Of a stretch of 64,000 bases of DNA, positions 14,501 through 26,828 are shown one piece after another. Position 1 is the first letter of the stretch. Each line of letters opens with the position of its first letter. Origin of the DNA: Salarias fasciatus (Eukaryota; Chordata; Actinopteri; Blenniiformes; Blenniidae); NCBI RefSeq assembly GCF_902148845.1, contig NC_043764.1, positions 19,380,531 to 19,444,530 on the forward strand, read 5' to 3'. The notes below the pieces were generated by a model, which did not search any database, was not told the origin of the DNA, and worked only from the letters and a program-made list of their open reading frames with translations. Made by a program: the position numbers and the translations under genes.

Positions 14501-17500
14501 GCCGCATGCAAGGTCAGAAGGTCACTTTGTGTTCACAGGTGGGATATAAAAACAATAATATGTAAACCTTTGGATTTATTTTTTGTTTCTCGGTGCCAGG
14601 CTGAACCCACTCTGATTCGGACACCCATAAGTGACGTGAATGTGACGGAGGGAATCAAGCAGGCCACCATACGGGTATGCCCTCTCTCAACACTGGGTTC
14701 TGTTGTGTCAAACAAGACGTTGCCAGTAGTGGAGTTACTATGTTATTTACTGCAAATATAAAGTAGCCAGTTATTTGTGGGCGCTGCTGCTGCGTTACTT
14801 CCAGTGATGCGCCTAATGGACGACTCGCGCATTCAGTTCAGAAGTCATCATAACAAATATTTGCAGGAAGACGACTGATGATCTTAATGTTACGGTTACC
14901 TGAGAAACGGCAAAAATAAAATCAGATGGCGTTGGAATAAACAGGGAGAAAAAAAAACTGCTGAGAATAACACAACCATGCAAAAGACCGGTCCTGCAAT
15001 ACTGCGCTAGTGTTTGAGGCTGGTGATAAATTGCTATTCCTGGGGATACGGGTAAATAAGTGTAGTCCATTTACCATAAATAATGATAATGTTACTTGTC
15101 AAGACGGCTGGGTTAGTTCAGGATTAATGAGTCACTCCTCCATTAGACAATGATCTGGTTCAATGATAACTAATTGCCTGTCATTAGAAAAAAAATAGCT
15201 TCAAGAATGCCTTTGGCAATAAAGGAATAAAAAAATTACCCGCAAGACTCTGAGTGTTAACACATTAGGGAAGGTGTGGACTTAAAAAGTAACTGAATAA
15301 AAACACATTTGGAGTAAAAGTCCCTGAAATATTAAGTTTCGAGTAACCTTTTGGTGCAGTGGTTTTCTAGAGGTTAGAGAAGCGGATCCCAAAGAAGAAG
15401 ACAGGTCCCCACTGTGACCTCCATCAACTCCTCGAAGTATTCGGAAATCGGGTGCCGACTATCCAAAAAAATAAGACGGGTAAATCCGGAGAAAGGAATT
15501 CCCTCAAGGGGATTAATGAAGTATGCTTTCTTTATTTGTTTCTTCTTCTCTTGGAGGAAGTAAAAAGTTTCCAGAGCTCATTGTTAATGTAATTCCACTG
15601 CGGTCTGAAGTCCTGGCGTTATTATACTCATCAGCCTCATGACAAAGAGAAAAACAATTAAGATTTAAGGCTTTACTGAAACAAGAAGATCCAGAATGTC
15701 CTCCACCCTCCAGCTTGAAGTATAATCCAAGAAACAATTTAGACCATGGATTTCATGTCCTATATTAAAATATCAGCAGACAAAATGCCGCAGATGTTAA
15801 GACTGAAACTGTTCTAGTTAGTTATTCAGTTTTTTCAACAGAAAGATATCTACCATCTTGAAGATGATTTTAACATTTCTATATAATAAGAAATTATCAA
15901 ACTGAGATTTAGGTCATGCCACATGACAAGCAGGTTGGCATATAATGTGATAAATTACACAGTGCATTCAGGATTGTGTAATAAGTAGGTCATGCAGTGG
16001 AATTTAATGCTACCAGGCTGTACATCAAATACCTTCATGTATTAATCTGCCTCTGTGCTGGAAAAAGCCACATGAGAGAGAAGATCAGTTAGCCTCGTAA
16101 ACCAGCCCCGCCCACTCCACATCCACATTTGGATTTTGGAGTGGGCGGGGCTGGTTTATGAGGCTAAAGATGAGTGGCATGAGGTACGTTTCCTCAGTTC
16201 ATGTCAGGTTGTCCAGGTCTTGTCAATGCCATACCTCCAGAAGATTTTTCTTGCTTGTCAAAGGTCAAGATTGCTTGTGAAGTTGTACAGAAAAGCAAAC
16301 AATTCAAAGCCTTTCATTTCTCACCGATCCTCACCCCGTATGATTTATATGAGCTTCGCCACACAGTGTCAGCTTCAACTGTATGAAAACACTTCAATTA
16401 TTCATACAGTTTGCTTTGGGTTTTTTTTGTTCCCCCTTCATCAATTTGTTCTGTTCAAACAGACGACTGAGGCGGCCCAGGGAATGACTGAGGTCGACGG
16501 GTACAACTCTGAGTTTACCACAGTGAGTGAGAAATGTTTCAATGTTCACTTCTGAATGCTGAAGTTATTGTGCTGATTCAAAATCTTGACTCGGCGAGAC
16601 TTGAAATACACAGACGTTCCCCTTTGATATTTAATTTTATGACGTGAACCACACTCAATCACTTCTTTTTATCACCCACAGCTCAACTTGCAATCAATGG
16701 GCGCATATAATCAAAGAGATACTTTCAGAAGCCACAACAGCCAACAGATGCACGGCATGGTGAGTGACTTCAGCTGCAGCAGCAGCATTGTACGTTACTG
16801 CAGCATTCCTTTTGGATGCCAAACTGAGGCCTCAGTTAATTGCACTGTTAACCACAAGAGGGTGCTCCACTTCAATTTATTTCATTTTAATGAGGCACAG
16901 CAATTGTGAACATATTATTTTCCCATGCTACTTGTGAGTTAATAGCTTTAGAAATGTTAAAATTCAAATGTTTTAGCACAATTCTGTTATGCTGCAGTCA
17001 AAGTTGTCTATTTTAGAGATACATAGAAGGAATCTGGATGCAGAGTTAAAAAATATGATTACATTAACCTAAATCTACCTTATTGTGCACCATCCAGGTA
17101 AAGTCAGATAAGCTCAAACTGACAGTTTGCTTGTTTTCTGTGGTTTAGTACTCCACATGGGGCACTTCCAGGACCTCCAGGACCTACAATGTAAGTAGTG
17201 TTCAGATTTGTAAAGCACTAACCAAAGCCTTGAAGTTTTTATGATATTTAAACCTCACTATCTGTTCAGCAGGGCGGCTCGTCACAGTATCGCCGCTCTC
17301 TCAGCCTGCAGTCCAATCAACAGGTGGCAGATCAAATTGAAAGGGTAAGAGAGGCTCACATCTGTTCAAGCATGGGTAGAGAAACCCCTGGCCTGTGCCC
17401 GTCAGTGCACAATTTGAAGCCCCTCTTCGTATTGTTATGTGACAGCCTTTCGAGAGAAAAAAATGTAATTCTGAAATTTCTAAATCTCCAGAGACTTTAT

Positions 17501-17710
17501 TTGGTGGATGGAGTCAAAGGAGAAGTGTCCGTGGATCGATTCTCCAAGTTCGCCTACGAGGGCCAAGGCAGCAGGTGCCAGTCGCTGGACGAGCTGTCGC
17601 TCGTCAACCTGGACGACGACCTGCAGTTTCTGGATGATTTGGGATCAAAGTTCAAGACCCTTGGAAAGATCTGCCAAGAGACAGTTAAGGAAAAAAACAT
17701 ACAAGTTTAA
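9439..17710 (+). CDS. cdh26: cadherin-26-like protein, tandem copy 1 (complete)
   Basis: A single-pass calcium-dependent adhesion protein of about 826 aa, close in size to human CDH26 as I recall it. Nineteen coding exons fit in phase: 9439-9465, 11177-11230, 11323-11415, 11625-11771, 11858-12005, 12160-12329, 12426-12554, 12656-12841, 12965-13233, 13442-13587, 13676-13900, 13993-14214, 14394-14512, 14600-14674, 16463-16522, 16682-16759, 17149-17190, 17273-17344 and 17492-17710. The start ATG opens a signal peptide (MRILSLLLL). A furin-type site (RSKR, residues 32-35) precedes the EC1 Trp. Inter-domain calcium linkers are DINDNAPKF (about 133), DSNTHAP (244, degenerate), DSNDPPSF (368) and DINDNKPQ (473), giving four EC repeats plus a Cys-rich membrane-proximal domain. 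A transmembrane helix spans about 590-613. The tail ends in a catenin-binding-type segment ([15 protein letters not shown]). A second copy lies downstream. Small cytoplasmic exons are the least certain. Confidence 0.9.
10003..10137 (+). repeat. LINE-type 3'-end fragment in cadherin intron 1
   Basis: This piece reads like a very common teleost repeat whose consensus contains a block similar to GATGACCTGTCCAGGGTGTA and ends in GGATGGATGA after a GGTATAGAAGA-like block. I recall this consensus as the 3' terminus of an RTE-type LINE, but the family is from memory. The copy is degenerate and short. The rest of this intron (9466-11176) shows nothing else I recognise. Confidence 0.5.
11490..11577. 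repeat. (TA)n(CA)n(TA)n compound microsatellite
   Basis: A run of TA/TG dinucleotides, a short (AC) run and more AT dinucleotides sits in the intron between the cadherin exons 11323-11415 and 11625-11771. It ends about 45 bp before the acceptor of the latter exon. Confidence 0.9.
14675..16462. other. large intron of cadherin copy 1
   Basis: This 1.8-kb intron separates the juxtamembrane exons from the distal cytoplasmic exons. It contains a stretch near 15350-15450 that faintly resembles the head of a tRNA-derived SINE (GTGCAGTGG...AGAGAAGCGG), too degenerate to call. It also contains the hairpin annotated separately at 16090-16166. I see no missed exon. Confidence 0.5.
16090..16166. repeat. 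near-perfect 30-bp inverted repeat (hairpin)
   Basis: Two 30-bp arms (16090-16119 and 16137-16166) are reverse complements with one mismatch and are separated by 17 bp. Each arm contains the GC-box-like core CCCCGCCCACTCCA / TGGAGTGGGCGGGG. The structure could fold into a strong hairpin in the pre-mRNA or be the remnant of a palindromic transposon end. It lies in an intron, about 300 bp before a cytoplasmic exon. Confidence 0.85.
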
Positions 17711-20259
17711 ACCCACCACTGGAATGTACGTATGCTTTCTAAATTGTCATGTCGTTTTGCATGCGCCTAAATTCTGGAGCAACGAGTTTTGAATTACCGC
17801 TAGTTTATCTGGATAAAAAAAAAAAAAAAAAGAGTAACTTCAACATCAACACTGAAACAGCTCTGTTATATAAGTCCAACGGTTGACTGCAATAGTGCAG
17901 ATGCAGCAGGTACTTCACCACACCACCAGCTTGCAGTAGAGCCCCTATTGTGAGGGAATACTAAGCTAAGCATATATTTCAAGTGTGGCGTTCAGTAGTT
18001 GTAAAACGTGATACTAGGATTTTGTGAGAAGGGAAAACACGCTTAAGATTCCTACAAACATTTCACCCAAAAGAAGATTAGAAGGTGAAACAGAAGCTGC
18101 TCAAATAACAACCTCCAGCTCCACAAATTATCAGTTTGAAATAAAGAAATAAAATTACTGTATAAAATAATGCACTGTCCTCGATGGCTACACTGTGTCA
18201 TTGATAAAAGGTCAAGGATATTATCAAATTTGGAATATGTTCTATTCTCCAAGCTGAGGCTATTACATTTACCAAACTGTCCTCTGAACAATGATGGAGG
18301 TCGCAAATGTTTAAACAAACTACTTAGAATTTATTTTTTTTTTAAAAAACATAGTCAATATTAGTTTCTATCATGAGCATTTCTTAATTACAGAACTGCA
18401 AAAACAAAAAAAAAAAAAAGAGGAATGTAGTTTTCTTTATTATTAATTACTTTTTGTATGAAGTATGACATATTATTTTATGGGAATGTTGTATCAGGGA
18501 AATATACCAGAGCGGGTCTCTGCGATCTGCCTCTTCCTACAGGTCAAAGATCAATCTTTCAGGCGTGGGTAGAAAAGAAATACGTGTTTGTGTAAGAAGA
18601 GCACAATGCAGCTTTAGACCGTTTCCATTTCGCAGCGCTGCGAATGCAATTCTTCACAGATCCCGTGTGAACGGCACACACAACCACCAAAACTAACAAT
18701 AACAGAAAACTAATTAGTGGTTTCAGTGTTATGCAACCAGACTTGCTGCAGTTATCAACAACAACATTGTTTGATACAGTTGGGAATGTTTTTATTCAAC
18801 TGATTGATTGATGAAAATGACTTCATTGGAATTGGCCCAGAGGAACTGACTCAACTTTTGGACTCATCTGACAAGATTAATGGAGAGGTAACAACCTACA
18901 CAAGCTGGATTGTCTTTCTTTCTTTCTTTTCTTTTTTTTTTTGTTAGCTTTTCTGTGACAATTTGGACTAAAATATGTGTTTTAAGCCCAAATGCACATT
19001 GGCACTATGACTACGCTTTTGCTGACTTGGAGATGCAGTTCATGCTCTGGACACCCCGTCACACTCCGATGGATTTCAATTGAACTCTCTTTACCTTCAG
19101 TGGGTGTGTTTAGTTTTTTTAACGCTTCATTCTACTGCTGATAAAACACTGATTGTTGGAACTTCACAGCAGATTGACTTAATCTCTGGGGGTTAAGTCA
19201 GGACAGTATTTTTATGAAATATGATCAAGCTGACTTGTAGAAACCAGGATGTTTTATAGAGGGGAACGTTTAAGATTTAATATCTGTCTGACAGGTTTTT
19301 CCTGCTGGTCATCAAAGTCAATAAAAATCAACAGGTGAAAGAAATCGTTCACCAGCAGCGACCATAACATTAATCTGACAAAATACTGTTTGTGTCTTTT
19401 TGTGGATGATCTGGGAATGCAGTGATACGGACTCAGCAATGTACTTTTTATACCACTACATATTGTTTTTTTTTTTTATTTGAACACTTTGCAAATTTTG
19501 TCTTAATGTAAAATTTTATCAATCAAATAAATTGCAGTCATTGCAGTTGCAAATGTATTTGAACAGATATGTGTTTGTGGTGAACTTGATCACTTTATAA
19601 AGGGATGAAGTAACAAAATGTGAACTGACAATTAAAATTGCAATCTTAAATGTCAGCTCCTTGACACAGTTTCATTTCAGCTAAATTGAATTTTTAAACC
19701 AAATACAGAGTCCAGTATGGTAAATTCAGTCTCCATGCCTCAAAAACTGTAACTTCACACCGTTTTTGGTCGTTGTGGTCAAAATTAGTCACAGTATCTA
19801 AAATAAAAATTGACCTTTGAGCATAACCACAGTCTGATTAAGTTGGTAGATGAAGTAGATGGCTCCATTTTTAAGATGAGCTTGCCAACCTTGCAGTTTT
19901 CAGTTTGAATATGTGTGTGTATCATAACGCCAACTCCATCCATTAGGTTTTATGAAGAGATCCTCAGGAATCAATAAGAGGAGAAATGACATTCAACAAA
20001 ACGAAGAACAACTAAAAACAAAAAAAAGGACTTCAAGGATTCAATAGAACATAATATTATTAAACAACTCAGAGTATTTTTTTTTGACTGAAAAAAATAA
20101 ACCAAACTGTCAATATTTGATGTTTGGGCAAATTTATATATTCTGACAGAAGGAAATTCACAGAGCTTTAAGTAAATACATTAAAAAAAGGGCAGAAAAA
20201 GGGTGGTAAGAAAAAGTATTATCTATGAAAATAGAGGTAATAAAATAAATGAGAGCTGT

Positions 20260-20520
20260 TGTTTGATGGAAAGCCTGAAGGCCGGATGTGAAAGAAGCGA
20301 GTGTGTCAGCAGTCCTCCGGCTTTCTGGAAGTTTGTTCTACAGGTGAGGAGCAGAGAAACTAAAACTGCTTCACCTTGTTTTATCAGACTCTGGGAACAC
20401 TGAGTAAACCTCTTTCTGATGAACTCAGGGGTCTGGACGTTTCATGTTCCACTGGTAAATCACAGAGGCATTCAGGTCCAACACCTTTTAAAGTGTCTGG
20501 GAGCTTCAACCTCTGCCTTA
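20260..20520. repeat. degenerate interspersed repeat of an abundant teleost type
   Basis: Blocks such as GTGTGTCAGCAGTCCTC, CTCTGGGAACACTGAGTAAAC and GGGGTCTGGACG resemble a repeat I recall as very frequent in fish genomes. I cannot assign a class or find its ends, so the limits are approximate. Confidence 0.4.
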
Positions 20521-20877
20521 GAAAACAACAAGTGCTCCAAAATAAATCACAATATAAGTAAAATTCAAGTAGAAGCGGCAATATGTGAACACAATCCAAA
20601 AGTATCACCTGAACTTTGAAATGTGTGAGAACTGGGATTGCAATTTATGCTACTCCCCCCCAAAAAAGCCTAATCTAAGGACTACGGTTCAAACTGAGCT
20701 GAGGAACATTTGTTTGTGAGTCTGTGAACAGAAGACACTGCTTGTTTTTCTCTTTCTGAATATGTGAAATTGGCTCGATGTCACGTGTAGTTAAGGTGTG
20801 GCAGAAAATGTGACATATGTAAATCATAAAGCCTGAACTTGTTTGACAGCCATGCTTATTATCCAAAACAAACACAG

Positions 20878-20880
<3 letters not shown>

Positions 20881-20940
<60 letters not shown>
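20881..20940. repeat. (CA)n microsatellite
   Basis: About 30 uninterrupted CA units, followed directly by a short GTGTG block, so the tract is locally self-complementary at its right end. Confidence 0.97.
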
Positions 20941-20943
<3 letters not shown>

Positions 20944-21289
20944 TGTTTTCTTTCAGATTGGTTTCATACAACCTTTCAACTCTCCACCTGGATCCAGCCC
21001 AAAAGTGGAAAATTGTTCTTTGCACACTGCATGAACTTCTGATACAAAGAAGTACAATTGGGCTCTTGTTTTGCAGGTTTGAATCCTACTGCCAACAGTT
21101 TGCATCAGTAAGAAGCTAATCATGCAACAAACGACTCATCACCCAAAGGTCTGAAATCTGGACAGCAGCAGGCAAACTGATCAAACTATACTGCCTGATG
21201 CATCATCTCCAACTTCTTTCTCGTCATCCCAAGATGAAAGTGCAAATTTTCCTCGGGTTTCTTGCCGTAGTTGCCCATCCCCACTGCTC

Positions 21290-21405
21290 TCCAAGTGCCA
21301 CATCATGGCAGCCCACCGCTCCAAGCATGTACAGATCCGGTTAATCGTGGATGAGATGGGTCAAATGCTGACAAATCATTTCCCACAGAAGATAAATAAA
21401 GTATG
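21290..21405 (+). repeat. SINE/LINE-type 3' tail
   Basis: The segment contains GGATGAGATGGGTCAAATGC followed by a block like ATTTCCC...GATAAATAAAGTA. This resembles the shared 3' tail of several fish SINEs and their partner LINEs, whose consensus ends in AATAAAGTA. The copy is diverged and its head is not recognisable. Confidence 0.4.
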
Positions 21406-21527
21406 GTTTTATTCTATTTTACTTTCATGATGCAGAAAAACCAAATTTGCATCTGTTTCAGTATCCAGCAGGGAGTAGAAAACACACAATGACACACCTC
21501 ATTCTGATCTAAACAAGACATGCTAGT

Positions 21528-22380
21528 ACCGTATTTTCTGCACTATAAGGGGCACAAAAAAAGCCTGTAATTTTCTCAAAACCCTACAGAGCGCCTTACA
21601 ATCCGATGTGCCTTTTTTGCGGGAATTACGGTAATCACCCTGATCACATGAGCAAACAACCCCTGCTTGCTAAGCTGCTAAGCTGGCCAGTGCAAACAGA
21701 ACAACAAACATGAAGCTTCAGGCACATTCTCCACCTCCAACCTGTCAGTCACCACAATCACACAACTGTCCTCCAGTCTCCCAACCACGGAGCACGGCGC
21801 GGCTGCACAGTCGGCCGACGTGGGGAGCAGCTGGACGCCGGGCGGCAGCCTGCACGCTGCCACGCCGAGAGCAGCCACCCCCGCCCAACGTCCAGCCACC
21901 GGGACGCCGGGAGCGGCCGCCCCCGCCCGGCAGCCCACCCACTGGGACGCCGGGAGCAGCCGCCTCCACCCTGCGTCCAGCCACCGGAACGCCGGGAGCG
22001 GCCATCCCCACCCGGCAGCCCACCCGCCGGGACGCCGGCTGCGGCTGAGCTGTCGGTGGAGGACTTCACTCAGGAGACCGCAGCTGGCTGAACCCCGGTG
22101 ACCAAGCGAGATAGACCAGTCGTGGCCGCGCTCTGAGCTGCATATCCGTGAAGAGGAGCGATCCTCTGTCAAACTGGCTTTGATATGTCGCTTTACTCAC
22201 ACTTTTCATCCGAGAATGTAACCACCTAGATCGCCAATATGTATCTCGCTCATACTATTCTATACATCCTATGCGCCTTAAAATGCGCTGCGCCCCATAT
22301 ATGAATTTTTTTTAATAAAAGCCATTCATTGACTGTGCGCCTATTAAATTCAGTGAGCCTTATAATGCAGAAAATACGGT
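21528..22380. mobile_element. non-autonomous TIR transposon with internal GC-rich minisatellite
   Basis: The element begins ACCGTATTTTCTGCACTATA and ends with the near-perfect reverse complement TTATAATGCAGAAAATACGGT, giving terminal inverted repeats of about 23 bp with one mismatch. Sub-terminal blocks rich in GCGCC / GGGGCAC repeat the theme. No transposase is encoded. Open frames in this interval come from the GC-rich repeat and are not genes. The superfamily is unresolved and no convincing target-site duplication is visible (at most GT on each side). Confidence 0.75.
21840..22035. repeat. GC-rich minisatellite inside the TIR element
   Basis: Imperfect tandem copies of a unit of roughly 55 bp share blocks such as GACGCCGGGAGCAGCCGCC and CCAGCCACCGG. 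The tract makes several overlapping frames open on both strands, with Pro/Ala/Gly-rich products in all of them, which marks those frames as artefacts. It contrasts sharply with the AT-rich surroundings. Confidence 0.8.
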
Positions 22381-23289
22381 GTATAAAGAGATTATCAATG
22401 AGGTCTAAATTAATCAGAGAAAAACAAAGTTTGATTTGAAAATTTAAGAAATTCAGCAAAAGAAGACATTTTTTTTAAATGTATTAATATATTGGGTCTC
22501 TAAAGATACCTGTAATCTTTTAGTTGTATCTGGTGCCTTAATGCATTAGAAGCAACACTCTCAAAAGGTTTTCACCCAACAGAACTTCCAACGAACAAGC
22601 AGATCTTTGATCTCCCACACAGGGAGTTGCCGCTCTCTAGAAGCGATTTCATTATGCCAACAGGTGAAGGGCGTCAACGCTGTTGACACTGCAGGCCTCT
22701 GATGCAAAGAGTCATCCACCATGGGGCCTGACACTGGCTGCAGTCCATCCAGTCACTCCCTCCCCGCTGGCTCAACACACATATCTGACAGATTCTTCAT
22801 GCTAATAAATTTAGGTGGGTTCTTCGTGAGTGACTTATCAGCTGTCCGAAATGAAGAATGATAAAAGACGACTCTGGTTCAAAGGAAACTGAATGTCGAC
22901 TTCCTCTTGGCAGTCTATGAAAAGTATTTAATATCTTTGGGAGCCCCGTGGACCTCTGGGTTGGCTAAATATGAGCTCCATTAACAACAAACCTTTTCAT
23001 CTTCAGCACCTATTCATGAGAGAAAGCTTGGACTTTTTAATCCATCACTGAAACCCGGCAGACATTTTCTGAATATTTATAAATAAACTCTGAACCTCAG
23101 ACTGTAGCTCCATAAACACACTGAGGCTGTCTGGAGGACTTTAGTCTAAAACATCATTTTGACAGCTGGTTAATCAGAACTGAGACATTTCCCTCTTTTC
23201 AACTCACTGAGACTACTCTGGCCCCTTCCTGTCAGATTTTAGTGAGTTTTCAATCAATCTTTCAACCTAGTTGGAAAAGGTTTTATTAA
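22381..23289. other. intergenic stretch, nothing recognised
   Basis: No exon, transposon end or simple repeat of note was seen. Composition is ordinary for intergenic fish DNA. Confidence 0.5.
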
Positions 23290-23810
23290 AGCTCGTGTCC
23301 GGAGTTTCCGTTCATTTCCAACGTATGTATCATTTTTCAACAGAGCTTAAATGTGTCAGTCTGGTTCGATACTACAATATAATATTAGCATAAAGCAATA
23401 TAAAAATTTATTTATGAGCCCTGCCTTCATCTCATAGACCCCCATGTTATCCGAAAAAGTGCCGGTCAGCTTCAGCCAATAGATTTCGAGCTTCCGCATT
23501 CTCGTGTTGTCAATCAAAGTGTGCACGCAGCCAGAGAGCACGGCAGCTCGCCCAGGCAGAGGTGAGTTAGCTCCGCAGCAACCGGCCCGCTTACCTCGGA
23601 TATATCCACTGTCTGCTGAACATCCACCGTAAACAGCTAAACGTGTAGGATGCTGTAGGACTCGGAGGCTCTCATTTTCACCCGACAGATAATTCGCGTG
23701 CACAATTAAAGGGGCGTGGCTTGGTCGCTCGTGAAAGCAGAGGGAGGGCGGAACCTCGAGACATTGGATTAAAAAAAACCCTCTCTCTTTCAAAACTCCG
23801 GACACGAGCT
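23290..23810. mobile_element. TTAA-flanked MITE
   Basis: Terminal inverted repeats AGCTCGTGTCCGGAGTTT (left) and AAACTCCGGACACGAGCT (right) match perfectly over 18 bp. They are flanked on both sides by TTAA (23286-23289 and 23811-23814). A TTAA target duplication is typical of the piggyBac and Kolobok superfamilies. No transposase is encoded in the 521 bp, and the 155-codon minus-strand frame overlapping it is fortuitous. Confidence 0.85.
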
Positions 23811-23814
23811 TTAA

Positions 23815-24247
23815 GGCTGTCAAAAGATAATTTTTTAATCATGAATAATGGCAGAATTTCCTAAGTTAGTCCCGATTATTCACATTTTGAATTGCATGTT
23901 TAAAATTCAGTTTTTTGCACGTCAGGATAGTTTTAAGCCCATAAAGTAAAGCAATTCTCATCAGAGTGTCTTAATTAGGAATGAAATGAACACAAAGAAA
24001 GAATTTCTTTTTGAAATTATGCATGGAAAATAGAAAATCTGATTTCCTGTTGTGTGTTAATTTTATACGTTCTTTATTTGAAATTGCAGCGTAGACAGCG
24101 GCGCATTGCAATCTAATATTTAGGTCATTTGAGATATAAAAATTGCCAAACGATGAGGCTCATTCAACAGCGTTATCAGTTGGTTTAGCATTAGTATCGG
24201 TGATGGCTTGTCCTCCGCCTCCTCCTCCTCCTGCCTCTTTCTCTTGA
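23815..24247. other. intergenic stretch, nothing recognised
   Basis: AT-rich sequence without recognisable exon or repeat ends, apart from a short (CTC)n run near 24215-24235. Confidence 0.5.
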
Positions 24248-24622
24248 ATTCTGAACTGAGCAGAGAATTCTAAAGATCCACTGGCCAAATACCATCAGTA
24301 ATGCAGATCTCTGGGAAAGAACCAAGTGCCAGCAGAAGAAGAGATCAGGAGGAGAAGATGGCAATGGATAGGGCATACCCTGAGGAAACCATCAACAAAC
24401 ATTACACGACAGGCCTTGACCTGGAATCCTCAGGGGAAGAGAAAGAGAGGCCGACCAAAGAACACCTGGAGAAGAGACCTGGAGGCAGACACCAAGCAGA
24501 CCGGCTACACCTGGAGGAAGTTGGAGCGAATCGCCCAGGACCGTGGACGCTGGCGGAATGTTGTGGATGGCCTATGCCCCTCTAGGGGTTTAAAGGCCAA
24601 GAGAAGAAGAGTGAACTGAGTC
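24248..24622 (+). mobile_element. LINE fragment: C-terminus of an ORF2 protein
   Basis: Translation gives [19 protein letters not shown], then after a single-base frame change [19 protein letters not shown], followed by [20 protein letters not shown] and a stop at 24617-24619. This basic tail, downstream of the reverse transcriptase, is shared by many animal non-LTR retrotransposons. The clade (RTE-like or other) is not resolved. Only the extreme 3' coding end is present, so the copy is 5'-truncated and dead. Confidence 0.75.
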
Positions 24623-24859
24623 ATTTAATTTTATTCAACATGTTTCTGGGCCTGCACACAAAGCCGGATATACTTTGGACTGGGTTTTTACACATGGATT
24701 ATGGACAATATTCACCTTGAGGATTTCCTGGTAAGTGAAGATAAATGTGTCCTTTTTATAGACAACCAGCTGGGTTGTGCTTGCAGTGTGCACAGAAGCA
24801 CAGTGATTCAGAGAACTACAGACGTCTTTAAGATCATTGGCTATAGGCTTTCACCAATC

Positions 24860-25390
24860 CCGTCAAAAGGACCCCTTCTCAACTCAACTTTATTCATAAA
24901 GCAACAGCACCTTTGCAACAAAGTGCTAGACATACTGTGAATAGACAAGAAAACCTAAAAGCTAGTGTGCAAGCAATAAAACAAAAATACAGTTAAACAA
25001 AACAATGAAATGGTGACAATAAAACAGCAGAGTCTCAAACTGGGTTAAAGTCAAAGAGTAAAAATTAGACAGTGACAGGGCCTGTCTGACAGCATTGGCA
25101 GCTCATTCCACTACTTTGTGGCAGTGACATAAAAAGCTCTGTCCCCTCTGAGCTTCCGTCTGGACATCGGTACCTCCAGGAGCAGCTGATCAGCTGACCT
25201 GAGGCACCGTGTAGTGGTGAAAGCAGCTGAGAGAGCTAAGACGGGGCGAGACCATTGAATGATTCAAAAACAAATAAAAGATAGGTGGCCAGTCTATGAG
25301 TTCCCTCTTACGTGCTCCAGTCAAGGGCAAGGGGTAACTGATTTACAGTAATCCCTGAGGAACACCAGGACTCTACAAAGTCTCAGAAAT
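24860..25390. repeat. unclassified interspersed repeat
   Basis: Blocks such as CTCAACTTTATTCATAAAGC near the start and GGCAGCTCATTCCACTACTT in the middle resemble a widespread teleost repeat containing an AACTTTATTTATA-type box. Ends are not defined and the class is unknown. It abuts the TTAA at 25392 that starts the next element. Confidence 0.4.
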
Positions 25391-25395
25391 CTTAA

Positions 25396-25998
25396 AGGAA
25401 TACTCCACCCAAAAAACGATTTGGCCTCATTTTCTACTCACCCTCATGCTGAGAAACACTCTGGAGCAGTTTTTTGATGTTTCAAATGCAGTTGGAGATG
25501 TTTGGGGACTTTCGTTGTCAACAAACAGGGACCGACAGAGCCCGACAGAAAAAACGGTCCATAAAGTCCACAAAAACGTGCCCATTTTCCTTCATACTGC
25601 TCGTCCGCTGTAATCCAAGTGTCCTGAGCGCGTAACGTCCATAATTAATTCTTAATGAGGTAATTTAGTATATTTTAAGAGCCTAAACAGTGCGCTTTCA
25701 TACTGCTCCAGTGTATGTCTGCGCGCGCACCCTGAACTACAGAAGCCGCAGCAGACCAAGCAACACGCTTGCGCGCATTCAGCGACTACTTTTCTAAATA
25801 GCAAGCGTAGAAGAAGTTCCACTGTTTATATTCTGCTGTGAGTGACCGAGCTGTGGACAATCACAAAAGTGATTGGCTACTGTTTTAAAGCTTTGAATTC
25901 GGTGTCCTGCTGAAAGGGCACAAGCGTGTTGCTTGGTCTGCCGCGGCTTCCGTAGTTCAAGGTGCGCGCGCAGGCATGCCCTGGAGCACAATACCACA
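25396..25998. mobile_element. broken TTAA-type MITE with large internal inverted arms
   Basis: A TTAA at 25392-25395 is followed by AGGAATACTCCACCCAAAAA, the left terminus of a MITE family that I recall as common in fish. The matching right terminus (a GGGTGGAGTATTCCT-type block) is not found; the copy instead runs into a long (CA)n tract. Internally, two 66-bp arms (25706-25771 and 25921-25986) are reverse complements with six mismatches, separated by 149 bp. Confidence 0.6.

Positions 25999-26828
<830 letters not shown>

Larger units (their letters stand above)
17711..21527. other. intergenic stretch after cadherin copy 1
   Basis: The start is presumably the cadherin 3' UTR. AATAAA-type signals occur near 18139-18152. 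The remainder is AT-rich. Three items within it are annotated separately: an interspersed repeat at 20260-20520, a (CA)n tract at 20881-20940 and a SINE or LINE tail near 21290-21405. No coding exon was recognised. Confidence 0.5.

Noticed and set aside
15350-15450. Possible tRNA gene or SINE head
   Set aside because: The resemblance to A/B-box-containing SINE heads is weak and no cloverleaf could be drawn.
21678-22172. Overlapping Pro/Ala/Gly-rich open frames on both strands
   Set aside because: They arise from the GC-rich minisatellite in a TIR element. All frames are open because of composition.
23356-23823. 155-codon minus-strand open frame
   Set aside because: It lies almost wholly within a TTAA-flanked MITE and has no protein similarity that I recognise.
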